Positions 1 through 11,462 of a stretch of DNA of 64,000 nt are shown piece by piece. Origin of the DNA: Calcarisporiella thermophila CBS 279.70 (taxonomy: Eukaryota; Calcarisporiellomycota); contig NW_027192193.1 of the NCBI RefSeq assembly GCF_041956535.1, forward strand, positions 921,192-985,191, given 5' to 3'. A program made the position numbers and the translations under genes. The notes below the pieces were generated by a model. It had not been told where the DNA came from. It worked only from the letters and a program-made list of their open reading frames with translations, and searched no databases. Position 1 is the first letter of the stretch. Each line of letters starts with the position of its first letter.

Positions 1-879
1 TAATAGTCTTTATTCATTATTTTTTTTTTCCTTTTTCCCTTTAATTTTCCTATGTCTTCTATTTCATGTCTCACTTTGTAATAGGCTCTGCTTTCTTCTC
101 TGTATTCCACTCTGGTTTTCCCTCTCAGCATTGCCTAGGACTGGGCAATGGAGAGGGAAGACTCTACATTACACCCCCTCTCTTTACTACCCTACAATGT
201 TGACTCGTCTTACCCCGAAATACATTCTAATGAGATAATGTGAAGGCCAACCTATTTTTTGGTGCCCGGATAGGATCATTAGTGTCACGCATTATATTAT
301 TTCCACGCTATCTAAATTGGCAGGGGCATTTTGACTAGTAGGAATTCAGCTCCGTCTATGTATCACTCGGAATTGGAATATTGGGAACCTTAGCTAAGAT
401 AGGGCCCCTGGAGGTTCAGAAAAAAGTGGGTTAAATCAATCTAAATGAAAAAATAGGCTAGTTTTCAGATAAAACCCAAGATAAGGGTGTATTTTTATTG
501 CCAAGACATTTTCATAGAGGATGGATGGTTTCTATTGACAAGAGGGAAAAACTTTTGAGTCGACCATGAAAGAATCCTCCATCCTATACGTGGGATAGCG
601 CAAGAAATGAATCCAGGCATTCACTACTGATCCCAAAGCGGTCTAGACCTCTCCCAAAAAAAAAAAAAATCCAAGAGCTGGTTGACCCTTCCCTTCTACC
701 GCTGGGGGACTTCACACCCATCCCTCTTGGCGGGAATGGCCTGTAGGTACCAAACTAGTCCATAAGCAGTGTGCGCCCTTTGATGCTCTGGTGGATAAAT
801 GTATTCTCGTCTGCTAGCCTCTCCCCCCCCTCTCTCCCCAACCTTCCTCTCTTCCCCTCTCGAAGGCCTCCTCCCACCC
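1..879. other. Intergenic, no gene seen
   Basis: No coding exon could be recognised on either strand. The stretch is T-rich at the left edge and contains the inverted repeat at 118-159 and an A-run near 655-669. It ends just downstream of the stop codon of the Zn2Cys6 gene on the minus strand. Confidence 0.6.
118..159. repeat. Long imperfect inverted repeat (hairpin)
   Basis: The arms at about 118-135 and 144-159 pair over about 16 bp. The inner 7 bp (CATTGCC / GGCAATG) and outer 9 bp (TTCCCTCTC / GAGAGGGAA) are separated by a 2-nt bulge (AG) on the left arm, with a loop of about 8 nt. No gene is visible within 700 bp on either side. It could be a 3' end structure of a gene lying left of the window or the remnant of a small inverted-repeat element. 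The function is unknown. Confidence 0.6.
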
Positions 880-3156
880 TCATGTGGTTGAAGTTGCACC
901 AGAACTCTCGGCCAGATAGGCTGCAATTTTTTCCCCCAGTTCGATAGCCTCTCCTCCGACCACCTCGGCATATCTCAGCATGGTAGTGTGACATCTTCTC
1001 AAACAAGCGATCGAATGCTCCCTGGCCTGGGATAACGGGGAGAAGATGGCAAGACGGTGGTATATTTTGCACACGATATTCAAGGAATCGAAAAGTGAAG
1101 CGATACGGCAAAAACCACCGGGCCCATTCAACAGTGAAATAAGACGCTCGGTGATGAAGTCCGCGCCCGCAGTGCAGATATTCTCGGCGTGCTTCTCTAA
1201 TGAGGAAGGCCAGGGTGGCGATCTGTGAAGCGAGGAAGATTGCCAGTGGAACGTGGTAATTTGGAAAAAGAACGGTAAGTGGAGTTGAACGAGGGCGGTG
1301 GCGTAATACACCTCGAGTTCGCAGATTGCCTGGCGCGCATGAGGATGGGGACAAGTGTATGGGGACCGGTTGGGCCCCCTTTCCCGTGGAATGGCTTGCC
1401 ACCACGACTTCAATCTTCGCTCAAACTCGAGAATCACCTCGAAGTTTAGCCCGGTGTGAGACTGCATGGGGGAGGCACTACGCTCGTGGCACCGCGAAAC
1501 GAACTCTCCTAGAATATATCTCAATTTCCCGATCTGCACCGTGGCCCACACGCACACGCCCAGTTCCTCGCCCTCTCCCTCCAGCAAGTTCGGCATTACC
1601 TGAACCGAGTATCTGTCGGGAATCCTTGTGGAGGGCGGATGCGACCTGATCACCCTCTCCTGATGGATCATCGCGATGGCCCATTGGAGGCGTTTTCTCT
1701 CCTCCACATGAATCCTCGTCTGGATATCAGGCGCGCAGGTGAACTCTGGACTCGGGACAAGGTCGAGATGTTTCTGGGCCAAGATGAGAAAGCATGAGTC
1801 CACCTGGGTGAAGTGGGTGCAGCTTTGTAGGGTGAGGAGCGTACGAACGATGGCAAGAGAAGAGGGGCCGTCATAGCGCTCCCGCTGTATACCAAAACCG
1901 TTAAAACATTAAAAAATAACCACTGTAGCCTCTTTTTTTTTTTCTTCTTCAATAATGCTTCGCTGAGGGCTGAAGCAAAGACATTCTTACCAGCAAATCC
2001 AGTGCGTAACCAAATGCCTTCTTCCCCAACCCCATCAAGACGTCTCTCTCTCCGTGTGATTTCAGATGCGAGGTCGAACAATGGTACGCCGCCCATGCCC
2101 ATATGGCCCAAACAAGCAGCTTGTCAAGCTTATTTCCCCTGTACCCATCAAGAAAGGTTTCGCGAAACGGAACATGACAGAGATGAAAACAGTCAACATA
2201 GACTTCGATCAAGCGATCCAACCATCCAGGGAGCATTGGGTGCTGGAGATAATGACTGAGAGGCATCTCCGATGACTGGGCCAGAGAGAGAGAAGGTGGG
2301 GGGCGACGAAGAGAGTAGGGGCCGTACTCCTGCTTGAAAGCAGTTGATAAATATGCAGAGATAGGAGCTGTCTCTCCGTGGGCAGCGACACTTCTCACCT
2401 CCAGTGGCCGCCTATGCTCTCCACTCCTCCTTGCCTCCAAGATCCTGACCATGTCTCCGTACCTTTGAACATTGGTGTTAATCTGTATGCCTCCTCCCTC
2501 GCCTCCTTCCGTTCTCCATTGAGGCGGTAAACTTAGCCTCATAGCCAATGCTAAAGCTTCGCTCGTCTGAGATGAATTTTGCTGAAGGAAGGAGAGGACG
2601 GTTGCATAGAGATTGCGCCAGCGCACCTCGAGATCCTCTATTGTCCAGCTTGCTTGTCCAAGCCGTGTTTCAAACGTGAGGAGGAATGCGGTAAGGTCGT
2701 TGGCGATGGGAGGGTAAACGCAGAGTGCATTGTCGGTTCTGCAACGAGCGCAAGCGGGACGCTCCATCCCGCACCTCACCTACAGGTTGAGAGAAGGAGT
2801 TAGTCGAATTGGGAACTTTGCGAATTCTTGAAGTGTCTAACGGTGGAGCCAAGTGATATAATGTATCTATATCGGCAGCCACGGGTCCACCTGTAAAATT
2901 ATGGACTCCTCTGCCATCTCTACAAGGTTACCGGGCTTGCCGGGATTACCTTTCGAGAGCGACACCGGGTGCATGCCTTGAGCGAGAAACGGGGGGATAG
3001 GACGGCCACGCCGCTTCCCCGATGGTCCGCTGGCTCTTCATCCACGGCCTGCCGTTGTGACCCTGCCTCCTCGATTGGGGCTCTCGGAGAGCATGCTCTA
3101 CTTGATTCGTTTCTGGAGGAAGCATCGCGGCTTGTGCTCTTATATTCAGACCTCAT
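880..3156 (-). CDS. Zn(II)2Cys6 fungal transcription factor
   Basis: Three exons (3156-2950, 2779-1991, 1884-880) give a 666-aa protein. Splicing of exon 1 to exon 2 restores a perfect binuclear zinc cluster of the form C-x2-C-x6-C-x6-C-x2-C-x6-C (from ACTRC to NALC), with the intron falling inside the cluster between RK and VRC. Residues 1-50 are rich in Ser, Arg and Glu. The middle and C-terminal parts are helical and Trp-rich, for example ERRLKSWWQAIP, and resemble the fungal-specific transcription factor domain (PF04082) of this family. It should act in the nucleus as a DNA-binding regulator; the target pathway cannot be inferred. It is transcribed away from the DDHD lipase across a 2.1-kb gap. 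Confidence in the family is high. The start is the first ATG in the exon carrying the cluster. Confidence 0.9.
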
Positions 3157-4014
3157 CCACCCCCGCCCAAAAACAAGTTGTATACAGTTTCAGCACGTGA
3201 ATCCGAGGATATAAAGCATGAACAAATGGCTGGAGAGATAGGTCTGAATCTACAGAAGAACACTTCTCGAGCAAAACATAGCCAAGAGGTAGTTCAGACC
3301 TCTAAGAGATTTCTAGAATCAAAAGCGAACAAGCAAGCAAACAAGCAAAAAGGAAACGAACCAGAAAATAAATAAATAAACAAAATATATAAGAGGAAAT
3401 AAAATGGGGCCAGAAAAGCTTTGTCGGAGAGCGCGTCGTGTTAATAATCGTATAGGCAAGGCTTTAGCTGAAGCTTATTTCGAACTGTTGAAATTTATAT
3501 TATGGTTTTGGTACCCCCATTATAAGTTTGTGACGCTCTTCGTAGTGGTTCCTTGGAGAAGCCCAAACCGTGTCGAATGGACCGGCTGGATCCCAGAGGC
3601 AACCTGGGCCCATTTTATCGTGCAGGGCGGAGTTCCCCCCGCCATCTCACAAGGGGGAATCGCTAGCATGTCCGAAAGGCTTTGTCGGGTGTAAGTGGCC
3701 AAACGAGAGTCTATTGCCTCTACCATGAAAGGCAGAAAGGAGTATATGGAAAGGTGCAGATGATCTAGTTGAGTCCGAACACCCGGCCATCCGGAGCTTC
3801 AGCCACCTGGCTCCATTAGGTATGGCCGAGATGCTTCCTCTCTTCCCCCCTCTCCTCCGATATTAGTAATCTTGTCAAGTCATTGCGCATGGAGTCTTCT
3901 CTTCACGAGGCTAAAAAAAATCCTACTCAATCTGCGATGCTTGAATATCCTATATGCAAGGAAATGCTAGAGGCCTAAAAGCTATGGGAAAGAAAAAGGG
4001 AGGAATTTTGACAC
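3157..4014. other. Intergenic, no supported gene
   Basis: This is the upstream region of the Zn2Cys6 gene. It contains AAGCAAGCAAACAAGC-type short repeats near 3327-3352 and an A-rich patch to 3400. A 96-codon open frame on the plus strand (3404-3694) has no recognisable domain and no splice context. Confidence 0.5.
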
Positions 4015-4320
4015 TTATTCTAATCTAACACGATCTGGTATATCCTTGTGATACGAGAGTACAGGCACGCTTGTTCCATCCTTCTCGATACAGATATCGG
4101 AAACGATATACTTGTTTTGCGCCGAGAGTGTATAAGTGGTTGATATCTGGAATCCGGGGATCGAGGAAACACTACAAATCCCAGCACCTTCCTCCATCGT
4201 CATATCGTACTCCCCAACGAAGCCACATTGTGTAACGGACAAGCAGCTCTTCCCAACAGATAAAGGGGGCTGAATAGCGAGCGCAGAATGAATCCGGTCT
4301 ATACATTGGAAGCTGGCGAA
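4015..4320 (-). CDS. Possible fragment of a small secreted Cys-containing protein
   Basis: An open frame on the minus strand runs from a stop codon near 4346 to a stop at 4015. It encodes a hydrophobic stretch (FHTILIFASFQC) followed by about 85 residues with five cysteines (QC, SC, QC, IC, DIC) and ends DIPDRVRLE. It looks like a signal peptide plus a small secreted domain, but no ATG lies in frame before the hydrophobic part. A start would have to come from an upstream exon, or the locus is decayed. No homolog is recognised. It may equally be chance, and confidence is low. Confidence 0.22.
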   Translation of the reverse strand, partial: FASFQCIDRIHSALAIQPPLSVGKSCLSVTQCGFVGEYDMTMEEGAGICSVSSIPGFQISTTYTLSAQNKYIVSDICIEKDGTSVPVLSYHKDIPDRVRLE

Positions 4321-5308
4321 GATGAGAATCGTATGAAATATGAAAAACTACGAGCTTCTACTAGGTGCTCAGCATGTTTGTCGGTCAGTGTGGTGGAAGT
4401 TAAAATACCCTCAAGGTCGATGGGCATGCAGTCTCTGTGAATGGCCCTATCTTATTTGGAGCTTTATTGTTATCGACTTTGAAGAGTCGGTAGAGGATGG
4501 GTGGAGTATTCTTGTTAGAGAGAGGTGCGAGGAATTGAGGTTGAGCGGATCGAAGTGGCTGAGCAATGTCCATGTGCAAAGACACCGCATCTATTTTTGG
4601 GACGGAGATGGAGCCAGAATGGAATCAAAAATCAATTATTGCTTAACCACTCAATCCATTTCCGCCGATGCGTTGGCAGATCCGAGCGCCCATATATGTT
4701 CGAATGGGATCGCGTGGATTTGAACAGAGGGCCGAAAGGCCGGAGAGGCTTCATTCGTCCGGTAAGACAGAGAGAGCCGCTCTCTTCTTCCGCAGCTTTG
4801 AGTCTTATTTGCTCAGCCGAGCAGAGGATTGGGAGAGGGGCACGCCGGGAGGGATGGACCAAGAGTGGCCTAGTTAGAGTTCACCGATCTCCACGCATCG
4901 AAATATCATGCAATGGGGTTTGCAGCCTATCTTCTCGAAACGATCACGTTTCGAGGGCAACGGACAGATAGCGCGTGCGGCTGGGGGCAAAGCCTGTTTT
5001 GACATTGTTCTCGAAAAAGAAGGGACGGGAATGCAAGTGCTGGCCACGGCCATAGAGCAGGGAGGGAAAAATCCAGTGGCGTTCCTTGATTTCGATTTCC
5101 CTATTTTGGCAGACGTCTAGAAACTGCCAAGTTCCAATCCTCTTTCCCCACCTGCTTCTAGGTATTTAGGATTGGACTGGTTTTTTTATCTCGCTCTCAT
5201 TCCGACTTCGTTCATGGCATCCATTCGACGCTAGAGCCGAATGCGACAAGTCTACCTCTGTTGGATAACAAGCCACCTCTACATTCTTCAGGATAAAAAG
5301 AACAGGAA
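4321..5308. other. Upstream region of the DDHD lipase gene
   Basis: No exon with a recognisable DDHD-family N-terminal motif was found here, although fungal homologs usually have a longer N-terminus. Short open frames on both strands (for example 4525-4971 plus) lack recognisable domains. An upstream exon of the lipase cannot be excluded. Confidence 0.4.
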
Positions 5309-8108
5309 ATGAAAATTAAAGGATCGACAGAGGAATCGATGGCTCCTCCAACGGCGCCCCCCATCAGTAAATAAATCCTGCAGCTCGAGCATGAAAAATG
5401 GTCGGATGCATCAATTAATGTTTTTTTTAACTTGAATAGAGAGAGTTCTCTTCTTCGTGCATGGGATGGGCCAGCAGTACGAAAAGCTGGGCAATCTACC
5501 TCATCATGGTATGTCTCAGATGCGATGGTGTGCTATTTTTGGCAATGGAAAGTCATTAACATCTTTCCGTTCATAGTTGAGACGCTACAGCAAAACATCG
5601 ACGACATGCTGCGCACCCTCTACCCCCATCCCGACAATTTTGTTAAAGTTATACCCATAGGTAACATTCCGCGGCTGATGGGCGGCTGATGATGTTCTAT
5701 GCTTAGCATCTCTTCTTTCCACTCTAGAATGGCACAGCGGCTTACATAAGTTGGTGGACCATAAGATCGAAAAGTCTACACTAAAGACGGTCCCAAAAGT
5801 GCGCCTCCTCGCGAATGAGTGGATTTCGGATGTAATTTACTGTGAGTAAAACATTAACTTGAGTTCATGGCCTTTGTGCTACCTGAGCAATGTTTGCAAA
5901 CGCGATGCATTACTCTAACTATCTATTTCTTCTATGTGTTTCAAAAGACTTTACGAATGAGTATGGGCAGGTCATGGTTGATATTATTTGTAAGCAGCTC
6001 AACGAAAAGTACGCCGAGTTCCTTGCCGAAAACCCCGACTTCGAGACAAGTGGTGGCGAGGCGTCGGTCATCTGTTTTTCGCTCGGCGGGATACTCATGT
6101 ATGACATACTCGCGCACCAAGTCCAAGACGTACAGACGGGGGGGAAGTATCCCCACCGGGTTCCCAAGTTGGACTTCAAAATAAAACACCTCTTCACTTG
6201 TGGTAGCCCTGTGGGTAAGTCACCTGCCATTGCCTTCCTCGCTTCCATTCCCTGAAGAGCCCCTTACCCCTGACTTCTTTTACTCTTTTTCCGTTTAGCC
6301 GCCGTCATCGTCATGCGCAGCCAAGAAATGAAAGAATACCCGCTTCCCGATTACTGCCGTTTGCACAACATCTTCCACCCCTATGACCCCCTCGGATACC
6401 GGACAGAGCCGCTCATCGACGACCTCTATACCCAAGTGCCTCCCGTCGTTATCGAGCGCACCAAACGGAAGCGTATTCTCCCCAAGGGCGTGCTTCCGTC
6501 TCTGGGTCTGCCGTCGCTTACCACGCTGGGCTCGACTTCGCTCCTCGTCAAGGCAAAGGGCTTGTTTTATCGAAAGTCGGTGTCACAGCAGGAGGGGTTC
6601 TTTCTGGAAGAGATGGGGGAATACCGCTACAGTGCCGATCGCCGTGCCCAAAAGCACATGCAATTGCGCCGGCAGAAGAGTGCCGACTCTCTTCTTCTCG
6701 TCCAAAATGGGCTATCCGCCCATCATAACGATGTCATCTCTGGCAGTGGGGATGCCGAGCCGACCCCAGAGGATATCCAGCATTTAAGCGTCAACGTGAA
6801 GCTGGATATCACAGAGACTCGAAGACAGTCTGGATTGTACCTCCGACGGTCTCAGTCCGTTGTCTCCCTGGAGATGGTGGAGGAGGGAGGGGATGAAGCC
6901 GATTCGGGCCTAATGATACCCGGTGCGAGCAAAAAGGAGCAGCAGCCATTGCCGGGGGTTTCGCCCTTGCAAATAGTACCTAACGGCAACATGAGTAGTC
7001 CGAGTCTTCCGCCGGAGCATGACAGCGAAGACACATGGTCTCCAGAGGACTCTTCTTATGCGAGTGACACCGTTAAGCGGCACGCCCAGAAGGAAGAGCT
7101 CAGCATAAGGAAGAAGCTGATGAAATTTGCAATGAGTTCAAGGGGTTTGTCCAACCCCTTTCAATCGAGACCCGAATCCCCCCCCACTTCCTCAGCCTCT
7201 TCCTATAGTTCCAGTGACGGAGCTCGAGATAGGACCGAGAGGCAGTCGAGGCTGATGGACGTGGCTGGTTCTGTGGCGAAGGCCGCCCTTTCCACCCTGT
7301 CTGTGGTTGGTGGATTTGGGGTGGAGCCTGCTGCCTTCGAAAAACACTCGCATGCTTCTCAGTACGAGAATGAAAAGATGGCAAAGGCCTGGCAGGGCAA
7401 GGGGGAGGAGGAGGAAGTGGAGAGGGAGGAAGTGGAGAGGGAGGGAGTGGTGATTGATAAGGAAAAGACGAAGGTGGATGGAAAGACTGGCGAGAAAAAA
7501 AAGGAGGAAAGGGGCAAGAAGGAGAAGAAAGAGGAGCGAAAAGAGATGCACGAAGGCGAATCTCCGCAAAATAAATCGGATAGTGCTTCCAATGCTGAAT
7601 CCACTTCGGATACGAGCCCGGGTCGATCCGACTCTCCCAAACTCGACGATCCCGGTACGGTTCGGCCACGCATGGACTACGTGCTGACGGAAACGCTACT
7701 TGACAACTACGCGAACGAGTGGATCGTGGCCATCAAAAGCCACTTCCGGTATTGGGCAAACAGGTAGCTTAGTGCATCCGCCGATGAATGTGTGTCGATT
7801 TATTGCTTACTCTTTTCCTCTCTTTCTTTTCCCTCTAAAGAGATGTGGTGCTCCATGTTTTGCGGACTTGGTGTTGCGACGGGAAGCATGGAAACGGAGA
7901 GATGGAGAGAGGCCAAGGGCCCGCCCACGAGACTCTGGGCGTGGGCAATGGGAAAGGGGAGGAGCACTTGAACGAGATAGACTCGGATGAGTATTCATCG
8001 GATAACGAGTCTGTAGAGTTCTTTAGCCCGCAGGAATTCTTCACGCCTATCGACAATGCTGAGATCGAGAAGGTGCTGGACGAATTTTCCCTGGGAGAGA
8101 GGGCTTGA
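5309..8108 (+). CDS. DDHD-domain phospholipase A1 (PA-PLA1 family)
   Basis: Seven exons (5309-5366, 5440-5508, 5577-5660, 5728-5841, 5948-6214, 6299-7763, 7841-8108) join in frame to 774 aa. Near the start is VLFFVHGMGQQ, the family's conserved strand and oxyanion region. The nucleophile motif is ICFSLGG with Ser153, where the usual first Gly or Ser of GxSxG is Cys. CGSPV and IFHPYDPLGYRTEPL then match the first DDHD block. RMDYVLTE ... SHFRYW ... DVVLHVLR near the C-terminus match the last block. Between them lie about 350 residues of Ser-rich, acidic and Lys-rich low-complexity sequence, longer than in animal DDHD1/2. The family hydrolyses phosphatidic acid and other phospholipids at ER/Golgi or mitochondrial membranes. 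The chosen start is an ATG preceded by an in-frame stop, so the protein lacks the long N-terminus of many homologs and an upstream exon may be missing. Confidence 0.88.
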
Positions 8109-9314
8109 CACCGCACTTAACTCACGTCTAGACCACCCAAGAATCCTTATTTCATTATATGTTGTCACGTCTACTATATCTCCTAATATACTCTCCCTTC
8201 TCTATTTGGTTACCGGACTTTTTCCTTTTTGTTTGTACTGTATAAGTATATTTTGCCATTTCTTTTTATTTTAAATTCTCTTGACCCAATGACACGATAT
8301 CTTATCCTATTCAATATGATGTTCTATTTTTCTATTTAAACCTTATTCTTGATTTGGCGACCCCCTGGACGACCTTGATTCCTATTCTCTCTGGGACTCT
8401 CCCCCGAGGCCAGGTAATAAATGGTGTATCGGAGCTCTGCATAGTATGCCATCCCATGCTCTCTGTATGAGGGCCGCTCTTCGGTTTTCCCTCCCGGGGG
8501 GCACCGCATTCGGGTATCGCCTCTCCGATGTGAAATTCACATGCATGTAGCTAGGAGGGTGCAGGGGCCGCTAGTGTATGAAGGGTGCATCTATAGATGC
8601 TTTTTAATTTAGAGAAGGCCTACGCTCAGCGAGATATCTCGATGGGAGAGGCGTCCATAGGCCCTTGGCGCTACATGCGGATAGCTTGCTAGCGAAGCCG
8701 ATGCGCGCTTTGACCTCTTCCTGGCCCTGGGCTCGTGCGCGCGCCGGGCAATAATGCACGAGGGACATTGCCCCGGCTGTTATGGCGCCCCGTCTCCAGA
8801 AAATGAGGCTTGGGCCGATTCGCCTCCCGGCCTAACTTAGTCGAGCGACGGGCTAATATGTCACCGTCCCCTCTTCCAATTCCAACGCTTGGTCCCCATG
8901 CAGCCAATCAGCGCACAGCATCTCGGCAGGGGATTGGGCGAAAATTTTAGGTAGGTTCTGATTTCGTTTATTTTTCAGGAGGATTTTGGATTCTGCGCTC
9001 TTTGTCCTTGGCTCTTTCGCGTTCTCCTTCCCCCAACAATCAAGAGAGCCGCCGAGAGGGAGAAAAGAAGACAAGAAAATCCGAAAACGAGAAAATAAAG
9101 GGTCTGCGGTCTTTGGAGTCTCACGATTGCTCTGAAGAGAGTACCGCCCTTTGTTTCTTCATCCCCCTCTTCTTCTTCTTGTTTTCTTTTTTTCTTGTTG
9201 AATTTTGCTTCAGCTGGAATCTCTTTTCTTTTTTCGTCTCTTCTCTTTCAACCTATCCACTCCTTTATCTTTTTTTTTGTTTAAGTCTTGAAAGAAAGAG
9301 GTGTAGAGCAAATC
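8109..9314. other. Intergenic: lipase 3' region and pyrimidine-rich leader of the kinase gene
   Basis: No gene is seen in 1.2 kb. The 3' part (about 9148-9290) is a strongly CT/T-rich tract directly before the kinase ATG, typical of promoters and 5' leaders of well-expressed filamentous-fungal genes. The 8400-8900 part is GC-rich with no open frame that shows a domain. Confidence 0.5.
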
Positions 9315-11462
9315 ATGACACGCGCGGTTCACAAGTTTGCTAATCCGATCACGAAGGCCCTCGATCTCACAAAGAAATCGGCGGTGGGAAGTAACGAGAT
9401 TTTTCCTATTGCTTCTTTGAGGGTCAAGGCCGATATCACATGGGTGCCGGAGCAAGTTCGTATCGCAGTAGTAGACGTGTCAACCACGAAGACTATGGTG
9501 AGTTTTATTCCCTTTGCAAAGACATTTTCTTTTCCCCCCCCAAAGCTGGAAATGCATTGTTTTTAATGATAATTTTTTGCTCTTCTCCCCCTTGCTTTAC
9601 GACTATTCAAGCTCTTCAACGTTATGATCGAAGATGAGAAGCAGGTCGCCTCTCTTACGCGAGGAATTCCTGACTTCGTGCAGCTTGATAAGAATCTGCA
9701 GAGGTTGCCGATCAAATCGCGTCCCAACCTCCCCAACTTGGAGGCCGATCGCCGCCGCTCGTTCCTCTTCAGCAATCTGTTCCCATTCAGTACTAGCAAA
9801 AAGACAGTTGCTGAGAAGCTGGGAATCTACTTGCAGAAAGTGATGACCACCGAGTTGCTGGCGCTGGACTGCGTCAAAGATTTCTTCTACCCCCGAATTG
9901 AGGATTCTTATCTTGTTCGCGATGAAGCCATTTTGGAGAAGCATCAGCAGCAGCAGTGCCCAAAGCCGGAGGCCGCCGAGGACGAGGCTGCGTGTAGTAT
10001 CCCGATCAAACGAAGCCGAGACTCCTTCACCCTGCGCGAGGTTCAAATGGGCGACTTTGACCTGATCAAGGTGCTTGGCAAAGGATGCATGGGCAAAGTG
10101 CTGTTGGTGCGGGATCCCGAGGGCCAGCTGCGCGCGCTCAAGGCCATCAACAAGGACTGGGTGGTGCTGCAGCGCGAGATTGAGCATACCAAGACGGAGC
10201 GCGATATTCTTGCGGCCGTGGCCCGCACCCAACACCCCTTTCTGATGCGTCTGTTTCATGCATTCCAGACGAACGAGCACTTGGTGTTGGTGATGCAGTA
10301 TTACCCCGGAGGTGATATTGCCTCACAGCTAGCTCGGTGGTATAAGTTTGACCCGGAGCGCGCCCGCCTGTACGCTGCCGAGATTGTGTTGGGGCTCGAA
10401 GAGCTCCATCGCCTGGGCGTCGTCTACCGGGACCTCAAGCCGGAGAACATCCTCATCGGCGAGGATGGGCACCTTGTGCTCACCGACTTCGGCCTGTCCA
10501 AGAAGTTTAGCTCGGAGGAGATGGCCGCCGCGGGCGAGAACGACCTGAAGACCAGCACTTTCTGCGGCACGGCCGAGTACCTGGCTCCCGAGCTGCTGCG
10601 TGCCGAAGAATACGACTTCTCCGTCGATTGGTGGAGCCTGGGCACGCTGCTCTACGAGATGCTGACGGGCTACACCCCCTTCTGGGCCGACACGCAGCAG
10701 GATATGTTCACGAGGGTGCTTGAGGACGATGTAGAATTCCCCGCCGACTTCGACGAGGATGCCGCCGACCTCATCTGGGGCTTGTTGCAGCGCGATCCCG
10801 CCAAGCGGCTGGGCTCCGCCGAGGGTGCCGCCGCCATTAAGGCGCACCCCTATTTCGCGAGCTTGGATTGGGAAGCGGTGCGTGCGAAGCGTGTCGCGGC
10901 TCCGTATGTGCCCGAGCTTTCCGGCGAACTCGACTTCTCGCACTTTGATGAGTGCTTCCTCGAGATGGAGGCGTGTCTGTCGCCTCCCGAGCACGACTTG
11001 AGCGAGGATCTGCGGGAAGTGTTCGCCGACTATGCGTTTAATGAGACGTTGGCCGTCTGTGAGGCCAGGGCCAGGGTGGCCGAATCGGTGGTCGAGAAGC
11101 CGGTCCATCGTCCGAAGAAGCGTCGCGCTGCCGAATTGGACGAGGAGTGCGAGGCGAAGGACGAAGTGGCGCAAGGGGACACCAGGCCCGTCAAGCGACG
11201 CCATCTCTCCCCTCTGCCCCCGAACATCGGAAATAGGGGCAGGAAGACGGAGGGGGGCGAGAAAGACAAGGCGGAGAAGAGGGAGTTCTTGCTCCGCATC
11301 TGTGATCTAAGCGATTCGAAGCAACTCGTTTGCGAGACGCCGGTTAAAGTGGAGGGAAAGAGAGTGGAGTCGGTGAAGCCGAATAAGAAGAAGGGAGAGC
11401 TCACCAAAGAGAAGAAGATTACCTCAGTGAATTACCGCATTGCAGCCACGATTCGCTGTTAA
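9315..11462 (+). CDS. PX-domain AGC serine/threonine kinase
   Basis: Two exons (9315-9497, 9612-11462) give 677 aa. Residues about 30-155 resemble a PX domain, ending with the helical motif GIYLQKVMTTELLALDCVKDF, which would bind phosphoinositides. The kinase domain starts near residue 208. It has Gly-loop GKGCMGKV, Lys238 in ALKAIN, YRDLKPEN (the Tyr variant of HRD seen in SGK/AKT/YPK kinases), DFG in LTDFGLSKKF, activation loop TSTFCGTAEYLAPELL, and an AGC C-tail (HPYFASLDW, then FADYAF). The order PX then AGC kinase matches animal SGK3. A basic, Lys/Glu-rich tail of about 150 residues follows. The hydrophobic motif FADYAF has Ala where the phosphorylated Ser/Thr normally sits. The gene is markedly GC-rich in third positions. 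A likely role is signalling at phosphoinositide-rich endosomal or plasma membrane; substrates are unknown. Confidence 0.87.

Noticed and set aside
3404-3694. 96-codon open frame on the plus strand with several Trp
   Set aside because: No domain, no splice context, and it lies in a GC-rich intergenic stretch with equally long frames on the other strand (3520-3726).
4700-4730. B-box-like GTTCAAATCC on the minus strand, possible tRNA
   Set aside because: The flanks do not form a T-stem, and no A box or acceptor stem is present.
7100-7669. Pro/Ser-rich antisense frame in the lipase gene
   Set aside because: It is the reverse complement of the Lys/Glu-rich low-complexity region of the lipase.
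9002-9343. 113-codon open frame overlapping the PX kinase start
   Set aside because: It encodes the CT-rich leader in a hydrophobic frame and overlaps the well-supported kinase start in another frame.
10329-11204. 291-codon open frame antisense to the PX kinase
   Set aside because: Long antisense frames are expected opposite GC3-rich coding sequence, and it has no recognisable domain.
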